This document shows positions 10,209-18,984 of a DNA stretch of 64,000 bases, piece after piece. The notes beneath the pieces were generated by a model. It searched no databases. It was not told the DNA's origin and worked only from the letters and a program-made list of their open reading frames with translations. A program made the position numbers and the translations under genes. Source of the DNA: Alcanivorax sp. GTDB taxonomy: Bacteria > Pseudomonadota > Gammaproteobacteria > Pseudomonadales > Alcanivoracaceae. The stretch's first letter is position 1, and each line of letters opens with the position of its first letter. Location of the stretch: NCBI GenBank assembly GCA_022565695.1, contig JAIUME010000004.1:124001-188000 (forward strand), in the 5' to 3' direction.

Positions 10209-11762
10209 ATGAATCCAGTTCAGCTTTCCATCTTCGCCAATCGCCTGTCGGGTATCTGTGACGAAATGGGCGCCTTGCTGCGGCGTTGCGCCCTGTCGCC
10301 GAACATCAAGGACCGGCTGGATTTTTCCTGCGCCATTTTTGATGCCAGCGGCGAGTTGTGCGCCCAGGCCGCACACATACCGGTGCATCTGGGCAGCATG
10401 GCTTACGCCATGCGCGATCTGGTCGCCGGGCGTGACTGGCAGCCGGGCAGCCTGCTGGTGGTCAACGATCCCTATCTGGGCGGGACGCACCTGCCGGATG
10501 TCACGGTGGTGGCGCCGGTGTTTCATGATGGCGAGGCGGCGCCGGTGGCGTTTGCCGTGACCCGTGCTCACCACGCCAATATCGGCGCCAGCGCGCCGGG
10601 CTCCATGCCGGTGTCCCGCCAGCTGGAGGAAGAGGGCATCGTCATCGCGCCCCAGTGGTTGCGGCAGCAGGGGGCATGGTCGATGCCGCTGGTGCGGCAG
10701 TTGGTCAGCGACCCTGCGATAGCGGTACCGGAAGATTCCCCGCGTTTTGCTGATTTTGTCGCCCAGGCCAGCGCCTGTGAAGCGGGCGGGCGCTGGCTCG
10801 CCGCCTTGCTGGCGGAACGCGGTCTGGCCTGGTTCGAACAGGGCGTGGTGGCGCTCAATGCCTACGGCGAGCGACTGGCGAGCCAGTTGCTCGCCGGAAT
10901 GCCGGACGGTGAGTACGGCTTTACCGATTATCTGGATGACGACGGGCAAGGCACCCGGGATATTCCGGTGGCCGTGCGTATTCGCGTGCAGGGCGAACGC
11001 GCCCATGTGGATTTCAGCGGCACCAGTGACCAGGTGGCGGGCAACATCAATTGCCCGTTGTCGGTGGCGGCTGCTGCCGTCTATTACTGTTTCCGGTGCC
11101 TGCTGCCAGCCTCTGTACCCGCTTGCGCCGGGCTGTTTCGCCCGATCACCCTGAGCGCGCCGGAAGGCAGCCTGGTGAATGCCCGGCGCCCGGCGGCGGT
11201 GGCCGCAGGCAATGTGGAGACCAGCTCGCGCATTGTCGATGCGGTGCTTGGCGCGTTGGCGGAGGCTGTACCCGAGCGTATTCCCGCTGCCAGCCACGGC
11301 ACCATGAACAATCTGGCCATGGGCGCCCATGCCAGCGGGGATACACCGGGCTGGGACTATTACGAAACCATGGGCGGTGGCATGGGCGCCTCCGCACACG
11401 CTGCCGGGCTATCCGGCGTGCAGACGCACATGACCAATACCCTGAATACCCCCATCGAAAGCCTCGAGCAGCACTACCCACTGCGGGTCTGGCGCTATGC
11501 CCTGCGCCGCGGTAGCGGCGGGACGGGGCGCAACCGGGGTGGAGATGGGCTGGTGCGTGAACTGGAATTTCTGGCGCCTGCGCAGGTGACCCTGCTGACC
11601 GAGCGGCGTACCCATGCACCCTGGGGGTTGGCGGGCGGTGCGCCGGGCCAGGCTGGCGAAAATCGTTTCAACGGACGGTTAGTGCCGGGCAAGACGACCC
11701 TCCATGCCGCGGAGGGTGATCGTCTGACCATTGCTTCGCCGGGCGGCGGGGGTTGGGGGTAG
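10209..11762 (+). CDS. hyuB: Hydantoinase B / oxoprolinase family protein
   Basis: 517-residue HyuB-family protein. Members form the B subunit of ATP-dependent N-methylhydantoinases, 5-oxoprolinases or, in related complexes, acetone carboxylases. Family features include NDPYLGGTHLPDVTV near 92-106, the NCPLSV/AAAVYYCFR stretch in the middle and a glycine-rich end (SGGTGRNRGGDGLVRE, ASPGGGGWG). The usual partner HyuA is not adjacent, although the two normally sit together or fused. It runs divergently from argD. The ATG at 10209 has GGAG 7 bases upstream. The substrate is unknown. Confidence 0.83.
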   Translation: MNPVQLSIFANRLSGICDEMGALLRRCALSPNIKDRLDFSCAIFDASGELCAQAAHIPVHLGSMAYAMRDLVAGRDWQPGSLLVVNDPYLGGTHLPDVTVVAPVFHDGEAAPVAFAVTRAHHANIGASAPGSMPVSRQLEEEGIVIAPQWLRQQGAWSMPLVRQLVSDPAIAVPEDSPRFADFVAQASACEAGGRWLAALLAERGLAWFEQGVVALNAYGERLASQLLAGMPDGEYGFTDYLDDDGQGTRDIPVAVRIRVQGERAHVDFSGTSDQVAGNINCPLSVAAAAVYYCFRCLLPASVPACAGLFRPITLSAPEGSLVNARRPAAVAAGNVETSSRIVDAVLGALAEAVPERIPAASHGTMNNLAMGAHASGDTPGWDYYETMGGGMGASAHAAGLSGVQTHMTNTLNTPIESLEQHYPLRVWRYALRRGSGGTGRNRGGDGLVRELEFLAPAQVTLLTERRTHAPWGLAGGAPGQAGENRFNGRLVPGKTTLHAAEGDRLTIASPGGGGWG

Positions 11763-11790
11763 TAAAGTTATCAAACCTGATTATCTGAAG

Positions 11791-11809
11791 AAGAATGATT
11801 TGCATTCAC
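11791..11809. promoter_or_regulatory. Candidate Fur box before the FecA-like receptor
   Basis: aagaatgatttgcattcac matches the 19-bp Fur consensus at 12 positions by my alignment and contains the exact inverted repeat GAATG-5-CATTC. It overlaps a possible -35 (TTGCAT, 11800) with a poor -10 (TTAGAC) 17 bases on. It lies 82 bp before the receptor start. Confidence 0.5.
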
Positions 11810-11890
11810 TTTAAGAAAGAATTTAGACTTCTGCCCTGAGTGCCCGGTTCGGGGGCAACAACACGTATACACAGGGCAGGAGTCGAGAAG

Positions 11891-14080
11891 ATGTGGCGTA
11901 TCAGGATGTTGGCAGTCGCCGGTGGCTGTCTGGTGGTCACCGGGGTAGCGATGGCAGAGGAGGCCAGTCCGGCAAATAGCACACTGGACCAGGTCACCAT
12001 TATTGGCAGTGAGGAAGATCGCCGTTTTGCACCGGGGTCGGCGTTTCAGGTAACCCGTGAGGATCTGGAGCGTTTCGAGTACTCCGATATTCACCGTATG
12101 CTGGACGACGTGCCGGGCGTCTATATTCAGGAAGAAGACGGTTTCGGGTTGCGCCCCAATATCGGGATTCGTGGCGCAGGCCCTGAGCGGACGTCGAAGA
12201 TCACAGTGATGGAAGACGGTGTGCTGGTGGCGCCGGCGCCCTATGCCGACCCGGCTGCCTACTATTTCCCGACCGCGGGCCGCATGAGCGGGCTTGAGGT
12301 GCTGAAAGGCCCCAATACGTTGCGTTATGGCCCCTACACAGTGGGTGGCGCGCTTAACCTGCAATCCACGCCGATTCCTGCCACGTCTGGCGGTCGCCTG
12401 ACCTCCGAGATGGGCAACTTCGGTAATCAGAAAACGCATATCCATTATGGTGGTACCGAAGGGCAGTGGGGCTATCTGATCGAGGGCTGGCGTCAGAATG
12501 CAGACGGGTTCCAGGATATTGATCGCAGTAATCGCGACACCGGTCTGGCGGTCGAGGATTACGTCGCCAAGTTGCGCTGGCGCAGCGCGCCGGATGCCGC
12601 GCTGGCCCAGCAGCTGGATTTCAAGGTGCAGTACTCTGAAGAAGCATCGAACTTTTCCTATGTCGGCCTGACCGATGAAGACTTCAAGCGTGATGCGCGC
12701 CGACGTTACGGGTTGACGGAGCTTGATCAGATCACCAATCGGCATCGGGGTTACAGCATTCGCCATCAGATCGCGCTGGGCCTGGAAGGTTCTTTGGCGA
12801 CAACCCTGTACCGCAATGACTTTTATCGTAACTGGTACAAGGTTGATCGGATCGAGGGGCAGGGTGTTTCCGGCTATCTCGCCGATGCAAATATAGATCC
12901 GCTCAAGCAGGATGTATTGCGGGGCGATCTCGACGCAACCGACATTCGTGTCAAGAATAACGCGCGTGATTATTACGCGCAGGGCATCCAGTTCGAATAT
13001 TCCGATGTGTTCTACACCGGCGATATCCGTAACGACTGGCTGGTAGGGACCCGCTTGCATGAGGATGAGGTGGACCGCTTCCAGCCTATCGACGTCTTCA
13101 ACCAGGAAAACGGCAGCCTGGTATATCAAAGCACCACCTTCCCTGGAGTCGGGGGTGGGGATAACAGAGTAGGTGAAGCGGATGCCACGTCGGTTTGGGC
13201 CTTAAACCGCATGAGTTTCGACCGTCTACAGCTCACTGGCTCGCTGCGTTACGAAAATATCAAGACTAAGGAAACCCGTTTCGATGACGTCGACCGCACC
13301 ATCTCAAATGTGACCGCGCGGGCACGCACCGAAGAAGTCATGGCTGGCCTGGGCGCTACCTATGCCTTCAACGAGCGGGTAACACTGCTGGCCGGCATCC
13401 ATCAGGGTTTTGCTCCGGCGGGTGCAGGTGCTGATGATGATGAAGATCCGGAAAAGAGCGTCAACTATGAACTGGGCATGCGTCTGCTTGATGGCAATCG
13501 CAGCCTGGATGTTATCGGTTTCCTGAGCGATTACAGCAATGCGGTGCAGAACTGTTCTGTTGCCAACCCGTGCCCGGATGCTGCCGTCAGCGGGACCTAC
13601 CAGCTTGGCGAATCCGAGGTATACGGTCTTGAGCTGGCGTTCCGCGATGTGGTGTACGAGGGCGCCGGATTTGTCGTCCCTGCAGGCCTGACCTATACCT
13701 GGACCAAGGGTGAGATAACCCGCGATTCAGACAATGGCGATGTGTTTGCCGGTGATCCGTTGCCTTATGTCGCTGAGCATATCGGTACCGTGTTTGTGGG
13801 TGTGGAGCACGGTCAGGGTTGGAAGACCTTCCTGAGCGCGCGTTACAGCGATTCGGTCTGCATCAACAATGACTGCGACCGGGTCAATGACTCGTTGCTG
13901 AAGACCGACAGCTACGTCACGCTCAATCTGGCGGCCAGCTATGCACTGACCCCGGCAGCGGAAGTGTATGTCAAGGTAGAGAACCTGCTGGACGAAGAGG
14001 CGATTGCGGCACGCAGCCCGGCAGGTGCCCGGGTCAATATGCCGCGTTACGCAGGTCTGGGCGTGCGTTTGAGCTTCTGA
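11891..14080 (+). CDS. TonB-dependent outer membrane receptor, FecA-like
   Basis: Outer-membrane active-transport channel of 729 residues. A signal peptide (cut about after AMA, residue 22) precedes a plug domain with the FecA-like motif LRPNIGIRGAGPERTSKI and EVLKGPNTLRYGPYTVGGALN, then a 22-strand barrel ending in GVRLSF with C-terminal phenylalanine. The ligand is probably a ferric chelate such as dicitrate, an inference from family only. No fecI/fecR pair or ABC genes adjoin, and there is no N-terminal signalling domain. I use the ATG at 11891, which has CAGGAG upstream, rather than a GTG 51 bases earlier. Confidence 0.87.
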   Translation: MWRIRMLAVAGGCLVVTGVAMAEEASPANSTLDQVTIIGSEEDRRFAPGSAFQVTREDLERFEYSDIHRMLDDVPGVYIQEEDGFGLRPNIGIRGAGPERTSKITVMEDGVLVAPAPYADPAAYYFPTAGRMSGLEVLKGPNTLRYGPYTVGGALNLQSTPIPATSGGRLTSEMGNFGNQKTHIHYGGTEGQWGYLIEGWRQNADGFQDIDRSNRDTGLAVEDYVAKLRWRSAPDAALAQQLDFKVQYSEEASNFSYVGLTDEDFKRDARRRYGLTELDQITNRHRGYSIRHQIALGLEGSLATTLYRNDFYRNWYKVDRIEGQGVSGYLADANIDPLKQDVLRGDLDATDIRVKNNARDYYAQGIQFEYSDVFYTGDIRNDWLVGTRLHEDEVDRFQPIDVFNQENGSLVYQSTTFPGVGGGDNRVGEADATSVWALNRMSFDRLQLTGSLRYENIKTKETRFDDVDRTISNVTARARTEEVMAGLGATYAFNERVTLLAGIHQGFAPAGAGADDDEDPEKSVNYELGMRLLDGNRSLDVIGFLSDYSNAVQNCSVANPCPDAAVSGTYQLGESEVYGLELAFRDVVYEGAGFVVPAGLTYTWTKGEITRDSDNGDVFAGDPLPYVAEHIGTVFVGVEHGQGWKTFLSARYSDSVCINNDCDRVNDSLLKTDSYVTLNLAASYALTPAAEVYVKVENLLDEEAIAARSPAGARVNMPRYAGLGVRLSF

Positions 14081-14112
14081 ATGCCGCGTCAGACATGACG
14101 TTCACGAACGAT

Positions 14113-14142
14113 CTCCATGGGAGGGCAGTCCCGCCCATGGAG
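14113..14142 (+). terminator. Hairpin after the FecA-like gene
   Basis: CTCCATGGG pairs with CCCATGGAG, and an inner GGG/CCC adds three pairs, giving a stable stem. No run of T follows, so this may be a Rho-dependent end or an mRNA-stabilising hairpin rather than a classic terminator. Confidence 0.5.
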
Positions 14143-14207
14143 ACTTGCCCTCTCAGTTGCTAGAATACCGCCACTTGGTACATACACCGCATTGAGGCAG
14201 GAGTCCT

Positions 14208-14537
14208 ATGAACGACGCGACGGACGTAATGAAGGTCATTCAGGAGCAGATCGAGAAGAACCCGGTCATCCTGTATATGAAAGGCTCACCGCAGTTCCCG
14301 CAGTGCGGCTTCTCTGCCCGGGCAGTGGAAGTGATGACCACCATCGGCAAGCCGTTTGCCTATGTGAACGTGCTGGAAGCGCCCGAAATTCGCAGTAACC
14401 TGCCGAAGTACGGCGACTGGCCGACCTTCCCGCAGCTGTGGGTCGCCGGTGAGCTGGTCGGCGGCAGCGACATCATCATGGAGATGCATGTCAGCGGCGA
14501 TCTGGCGAAAATGGTAGAGGAAGCAGCCGGCGAATAA
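14208..14537 (+). CDS. grxD: Monothiol glutaredoxin GrxD
   Basis: Iron-sulfur cluster carrier of 109 residues, the usual GrxD length. The CGFS active site has its single cysteine at C33, with the glutathione-binding WPTFPQLW and GGSDI motifs downstream. It is expected to receive and pass on [2Fe-2S] clusters, often with BolA-type partners. The ATG is preceded by GCAGGAGTCCT. A TAGAAT hexamer at about 14161 is a plausible -10. It ends with its own intrinsic terminator and faces the MMPL gene tail to tail. Confidence 0.95.
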   Translation: MNDATDVMKVIQEQIEKNPVILYMKGSPQFPQCGFSARAVEVMTTIGKPFAYVNVLEAPEIRSNLPKYGDWPTFPQLWVAGELVGGSDIIMEMHVSGDLAKMVEEAAGE

Positions 14538-14565
14538 TCGCTGGTTGTCCGGCCTGACGGGCCAA

Positions 14566-14603
14566 CAAAAAACCGCTGACAGGAGACTGCCAGCGGTTTT
14601 TTT
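14566..14603. terminator. Bidirectional intrinsic terminator between grxD and the MMPL gene
   Basis: CCGCTG and CAGCGG form the stem, with six A on the left flank and seven T on the right flank, so it can stop transcription from both converging genes. Confidence 0.85.
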
Positions 14604-14608
14604 GTGGC

Positions 14609-17176
14609 CTAGAGGCGGGGGATGCGCGGTTTCACCACCGACAACAGTGCGGGCAGCAGTGTCAGGTTGGAGAGCAAGGCCACCAGCATGGCCAGCGCCG
14701 TGAGCAGGCCGAAGTACACCGTCGGGTTGAAGTTCGACACCACCAGGATCGAGAAGCCGGCAATGATGGTCAGCGACGTGTAGTAGATCGCGGTGCCGAT
14801 GGAGCCGTGGCAGCGCTCCATGGTGGCCATATAGTCCTGATCCACGGGGAATTCCTCACGATACCGGTGGATATAGTGAATCGTGTCGTCCACCGCGATG
14901 CCGATGGTGATGGCGGCAATGGTGATGGTCATGATGTCCAGGGGCAGCCCGATCCAGCCCATCAGCCCGAGAATGAAGGCGGCACTGAACAGGTTCGGCA
15001 GCATGGCAATCAGCGCCACCACCGGCGAGCGGAACAGCACCAGGAACATGGCGAAGATAGCCAGGAAGACAAAGCCCAGGGTCTTGATCTGGGAGTCGAA
15101 CAGGCTCTGCAGCATGTTGTTGTAGAGCACCATGGCGCCGGTCAGCTGAATCTGCTCCGGCGCCAGACCAAACTGCTCTTCCAGGTCCACCCGAATGCGT
15201 TTGAGCAACTCGTTGCGATTCAGGTTCTCGTCGGAGTCGATCATGCGCAGGCTGATGCGTGCCTCATTGCCATCGTCGGACAGGTAAGGCCGGATCAACT
15301 GGTTGCGCAGGTCCTCCGGCACGAAGCTGGCCAGCAACATCAACTCCACATAGCTCAGAGGGCCCTCATTGAGAATGGTGGCCAATTCATAGGTGGAGGC
15401 GATGGAGAGCACCTTGCCGGTCTCCGGCAGGGATTGCAGGTAATGCTGGATCGCCAGCAGCTGATCGAGCCGTTCCGGCGTGTACCAGTAGCTGTTTTCC
15501 AGCGGGTTGTCGCTGTCTCCATTGTCTGCGAACGGATCATCTGCAAACGGATCGTCGTCGAACGGGTCACCCCAATCATCGTCATTGGCGTTGGTGGCGG
15601 CCTCTGCAGCGGCAGTGTCCGGTGACGCGCCGGAGGGCGAAGCGGGCGGTTGCAGAATGATGTCCAGTGGCGTGGTGCCGCCCAGATTACGGTCGATCTC
15701 GAGCATGCCCTGGTAGATTTCCGTGTCTTTCTGGAAGTAATCGATAAAGCGGTTTTCCACCGTCAGGCGGGACACCCCGGCCAGGGACACCAGGGTGACG
15801 ACCACGCCCACCACCAGCAGTGACACGGTATAGCGGCGGGTAATTGCCGCGATCAGCAGCGTGGCACGGCGTGTGAAATCACGCAGTATCTGTGGCTCGC
15901 CCGGTGACAGCAGGCCCAGCAGGGTGGGGTAGAGCGTAAAGCACAGCAGCATGGCGACGCCGATGCCGATGGTCATCATCCAGCCGAAATCGATCACCGG
16001 CCGGATGCCACTGAACACCAGCGAGGAGAAGGCCACCATGGTGGTCAGGCCGGTGTAGAGAATCGGGCGGGACATGCGACGGAAGGTTTCCGTGATCAGT
16101 TCTTCCTGCGAGGCTTCCGGGTGCGCAACGTGCAGCTCCCGGTAACGCACCGTCAGGTGAATGGTCATGGACATGGTGATGATCAGCAGCAGCGAGACGA
16201 AGTTGGAGCTGATGACCGTGACTTTCCAGTCCATGAAGCCGAGCCAGCCGGCCATCCAGATGGCGGTCATGGCACAGCAGGCCATGGGAATGACCACCCA
16301 GCGCGGGCGGCGGAATATCACCAGAAGGGTCAGAATGAGAAAGACACCCACGCCGACACTGAACACCTGCAGGTCGCTGCGCACAAAGCTGATGACATCT
16401 GTGGCGATCATCGCCGCGCCGCCCAGGAACAGATTGGCGTTGTCCCGGTAGCCGTCCATGATGGCCCGAATCTCGGCAATCTCATCGGCGCTGCGCGCCT
16501 GAGTCTGGGCGTTGTAATCACTGAATTCCCGCGTGACCCGGCTGAGTTCGCGTTCCTCGTCTGCCGACAGCGTGCCGGCGCGATCCTTGTCGCGCAGCGC
16601 GTTGCGCCGGTTGAGCAATTGAAAGTACTCCTGATCCCGGGACATGGTGATCAGCAGAGCGGTGATGGTGCCGGAGCGATTGACCAGCAGGTCTTCGTAA
16701 ATCGGGTTGGTGCCGGTGAATTCTTCCCGCGCCAGTGACAGGTCCACCGACTCGTCTTCCAGCGTGGTGTAGCCACTGGCCAGATCCCGGAAACTGACCT
16801 GGGGGCTGAACAACAGCGGCACATCCAGCATGGTGTAGACCGAACTGACCCGGTCGAGCTCCGCCAGCTCCGCGCGCAGCCGGGTCAACTCATTCAGCGC
16901 TTCCCGGCTGAACAGGTCGAACGCCGTGGGCTCGAAGGTCACGACCAGAAATTCACTGCCACCGTAGCGCTTCGAGACTTCCCGGTAGAAGGCCAGCGAT
17001 TCGTCGTTCTCGAGGACCAGCGATTCCGCCGAGGCATCCAGGCGGAAATTGCGGCTCTCCCAGACAGCGGCCGCGCTGATCAGAGACAGGATGACCAGCC
17101 AGATGACCGGGTGGCGCAGTACCAGGCGCTGGTACAGATCAAAAAACATTTTGGTCACGGCAACATCCTTGCTCAT
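14609..17176 (-). CDS. MMPL/RND-superfamily exporter
   Basis: Large inner-membrane transporter (855 residues from the ATG at 17176) with two sterol-sensing-like blocks of membrane helices, each after a large periplasmic loop: one helix near the N-terminus, five after about residue 265, another near 475 and five near the C-terminus. The GIAVDDTIHYIHRY region is typical of the MMPL family. Such proteins export lipids or hydrophobic compounds. The start is uncertain: a GTG at 17209 and an ATG at 17149 are also possible and none has a strong ribosome site. The second periplasmic loop contains an acidic repeat (DPFADDPFAD) not usual in the family. Confidence 0.8.
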   Translation of the reverse strand: MSKDVAVTKMFFDLYQRLVLRHPVIWLVILSLISAAAVWESRNFRLDASAESLVLENDESLAFYREVSKRYGGSEFLVVTFEPTAFDLFSREALNELTRLRAELAELDRVSSVYTMLDVPLLFSPQVSFRDLASGYTTLEDESVDLSLAREEFTGTNPIYEDLLVNRSGTITALLITMSRDQEYFQLLNRRNALRDKDRAGTLSADEERELSRVTREFSDYNAQTQARSADEIAEIRAIMDGYRDNANLFLGGAAMIATDVISFVRSDLQVFSVGVGVFLILTLLVIFRRPRWVVIPMACCAMTAIWMAGWLGFMDWKVTVISSNFVSLLLIITMSMTIHLTVRYRELHVAHPEASQEELITETFRRMSRPILYTGLTTMVAFSSLVFSGIRPVIDFGWMMTIGIGVAMLLCFTLYPTLLGLLSPGEPQILRDFTRRATLLIAAITRRYTVSLLVVGVVVTLVSLAGVSRLTVENRFIDYFQKDTEIYQGMLEIDRNLGGTTPLDIILQPPASPSGASPDTAAAEAATNANDDDWGDPFDDDPFADDPFADNGDSDNPLENSYWYTPERLDQLLAIQHYLQSLPETGKVLSIASTYELATILNEGPLSYVELMLLASFVPEDLRNQLIRPYLSDDGNEARISLRMIDSDENLNRNELLKRIRVDLEEQFGLAPEQIQLTGAMVLYNNMLQSLFDSQIKTLGFVFLAIFAMFLVLFRSPVVALIAMLPNLFSAAFILGLMGWIGLPLDIMTITIAAITIGIAVDDTIHYIHRYREEFPVDQDYMATMERCHGSIGTAIYYTSLTIIAGFSILVVSNFNPTVYFGLLTALAMLVALLSNLTLLPALLSVVKPRIPRL
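15525..15569 (-). repeat. Three 15-bp tandem units inside the MMPL gene
   Basis: Units tctgcgaacggatca, tctgcaaacggatcg and tcgtcgaacgggtca follow one another in frame. On the minus strand they encode DPF(A/D)D-type pentapeptides in a periplasmic loop. Confidence 0.85.
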
Positions 17177-17223
17177 CAGGGCGTTTGTGCGGAGGTGGCG
17201 TGAGGCCACCGGCGTTCAGGATT

Positions 17224-17282
17224 TTTTCAGAACTCAGGGTTTTTCAGAGCTCCGGGTGTTCAGAGCTCTCGGTTTTCAGAAC
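17224..17282 (-). repeat. Degenerate 16-17 bp tandem repeat at the SRPBCC gene end
   Basis: Three and a half copies of a unit like ttttcagagctccggg run from the SRPBCC stop codon (17276-17278) into the gap before the MMPL gene. Copies differ at a few positions. Confidence 0.8.
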
Positions 17283-17728
17283 ATGGCAGCAAGTTCACGG
17301 GCGAAACGGTCGTTGAAACGACGTAGCGCCCCGGCCACCGGCAGCGTCAGCAGGCTGACAACCCCTTCGGACCACTCTTCGTGATGAATGCGGCAGCTGC
17401 CGCCGTCCACCGGCGTGAAGGTAAAACGATGCAGCATGCGCATGAAGGGCAGATCAATGCCCCAGGTGATGCGGTAGTCCTGCTCGAACTCGATGATCGG
17501 CACGACCAATGGTGCTGGCGGCAGGCCGGGCAGCTTGGGCATGAACAGCAATAATGAGCCCTTGCGCCAGTCGCCGTTCAACAGGCGCGCCTTGTGGATC
17601 ACGCTGGACCAGTCCTGCCAGTCGGACACATTACAGAAGAAGCGAAAGGCCTGGGCCGGCGGCACTGCGGCATCGGTGACCATGTCTGCGTAGTAGCGTC
17701 GGAACCGGGGGAGGCGGTTGAGAACCAT
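17276..17728 (-). CDS. SRPBCC (START-like) family protein
   Basis: 150-residue protein resembling polyketide cyclase/START-like ligand-binding folds: FRFFCNVSDWQDWSSVI in the first half, the central strand pattern PLVVPIIEFEQDYRITWGI, and FTFTPVDGGSCRIHHEEWSEG leading into the C-terminal helix. Function unknown; these domains bind hydrophobic ligands. I start at the ATG at 17728; earlier in-frame TTG codons add a stretch without family character. It precedes the MMPL exporter on the same strand, so the two may form a unit handling a lipid-like molecule (inference). Confidence 0.65.
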   Translation of the reverse strand: MVLNRLPRFRRYYADMVTDAAVPPAQAFRFFCNVSDWQDWSSVIHKARLLNGDWRKGSLLLFMPKLPGLPPAPLVVPIIEFEQDYRITWGIDLPFMRMLHRFTFTPVDGGSCRIHHEEWSEGVVSLLTLPVAGALRRFNDRFARELAAMF

Positions 17729-17967
17729 GAATAGACAATCTCTTTTCTGATGTATACAAAGGCCTGGCGCTGCGGCAATCTGCAGGGCCAGCCCCGACAA
17801 TCCCGACAGTTTGCCACAGGTGTAGCGGTTACGGGCGTGATCTCGGCATAATTATGGCAGTATGCCCGACAGGCCTGATGAGCACAGCAGGCCAAAACAG
17901 AATGACAAGAATGCAACCATGGACAAGTGTGCGCTGATGTCAACGCTCGAGCGACGGGAGCCATCCC

Positions 17968-18984
17968 GTGTCCGGTAGCCTGCTGCCCGCCTCAATACTG
18001 CCCGGGCTGCTGGAGCTGGCCCTGAAAAGCCGTCTGAATATTCAGACGCTCTTTGACCATGCCGGTATCGACCCGGACGCGGTGGGTCGCCATGACCAGT
18101 TCATCACGCTCACCCAGCTGGATGTGCTGCTCTCGGCCGCCTTTGCCGCCGCGGAGGAAGACCCCTTTTTCGGTCTGCGCGTAGGCCAGGAAAATCACTA
18201 CGGCAGCCTGGACCTGCTGGGCAACCTGATGGCCACCGCCGGCAGCCTGGGCGAGGCCCTGGTCTTGCTGTTGCGCTACAAGGATCTGCTGGTGCCCTAT
18301 TTGCGCTTCGAGATGCAGGAGCAGGGCGATCTGGTTGCGCTGACCAGTACCTCCGACGAGTCGCTGAACTTCACCCGCACCCGTACCCATAATGAAGTGG
18401 TGGTGGCCACCATGGTGGCCATTGGCCGTTCCCTGACCGGGGGGGAGCTGGGCCTGCGGCGCGTGGGATTCAGCCATCCCGAGCCAGAGGATACCGGCCC
18501 CTACGAAGAAATGTTCCGCGTGCCGGTCACCTTCGCCGCCCCGCGCAATGAAATGCTGATCGAGCGGGCAGTGCTGGATGTGCCACTGCCGACAGCCTAT
18601 CCGAAATACAACCAGCGCCTGCGCCGGCTGGCCGATCAGCAACTGGCCCGGCTGAGTAGAGCCCAGGGCCTGGCCGGACAAGTGCAAGGCCTTCTGGAGG
18701 AACGGTTGGGCCAGGCAGACACCAGCGTCGAGGAGATCGCCGGCGCACTGAACCTCAGCGCCCGTACCCTGCAACGCCGCTTGCGCCAGGAAGGCGTCAC
18801 CTTCGCCGGGCTACGCGATCAGGTCCGCCACCGGCATGCCTGCGCAGTCCTGGCCGAACCGGATTGCGACATGGAACAACTGGCCGCCGGACTGGGCTTC
18901 TCGGATACGGCTAATTTCTACCATGCTTTCAAGCGTTGGCAGGGCTGCGCCCCCGGCGCCTACCGCCGCAAGGTGATCGGATGA
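17968..18984 (+). CDS. AraC-family regulator with arabinose-binding-like N-domain
   Basis: 338-residue transcription regulator of the OruR/ArgR-like AraC subgroup. The N-terminal two thirds (about 20-210) match the effector-binding domain that contains YGSLDLLGNLMATAGSLGEAL. The C-terminal double helix-turn-helix (about 240-335) includes LSARTLQRRLRQEG and LGFSDTANFYHAFKRWQG. The GTG start has GGGAG at correct spacing. It is divergent from the SRPBCC and MMPL genes, which are its obvious candidate targets. The next AraC gene overlaps its stop codon. Confidence 0.85.
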   Translation: MSGSLLPASILPGLLELALKSRLNIQTLFDHAGIDPDAVGRHDQFITLTQLDVLLSAAFAAAEEDPFFGLRVGQENHYGSLDLLGNLMATAGSLGEALVLLLRYKDLLVPYLRFEMQEQGDLVALTSTSDESLNFTRTRTHNEVVVATMVAIGRSLTGGELGLRRVGFSHPEPEDTGPYEEMFRVPVTFAAPRNEMLIERAVLDVPLPTAYPKYNQRLRRLADQQLARLSRAQGLAGQVQGLLEERLGQADTSVEEIAGALNLSARTLQRRLRQEGVTFAGLRDQVRHRHACAVLAEPDCDMEQLAAGLGFSDTANFYHAFKRWQGCAPGAYRRKVIG

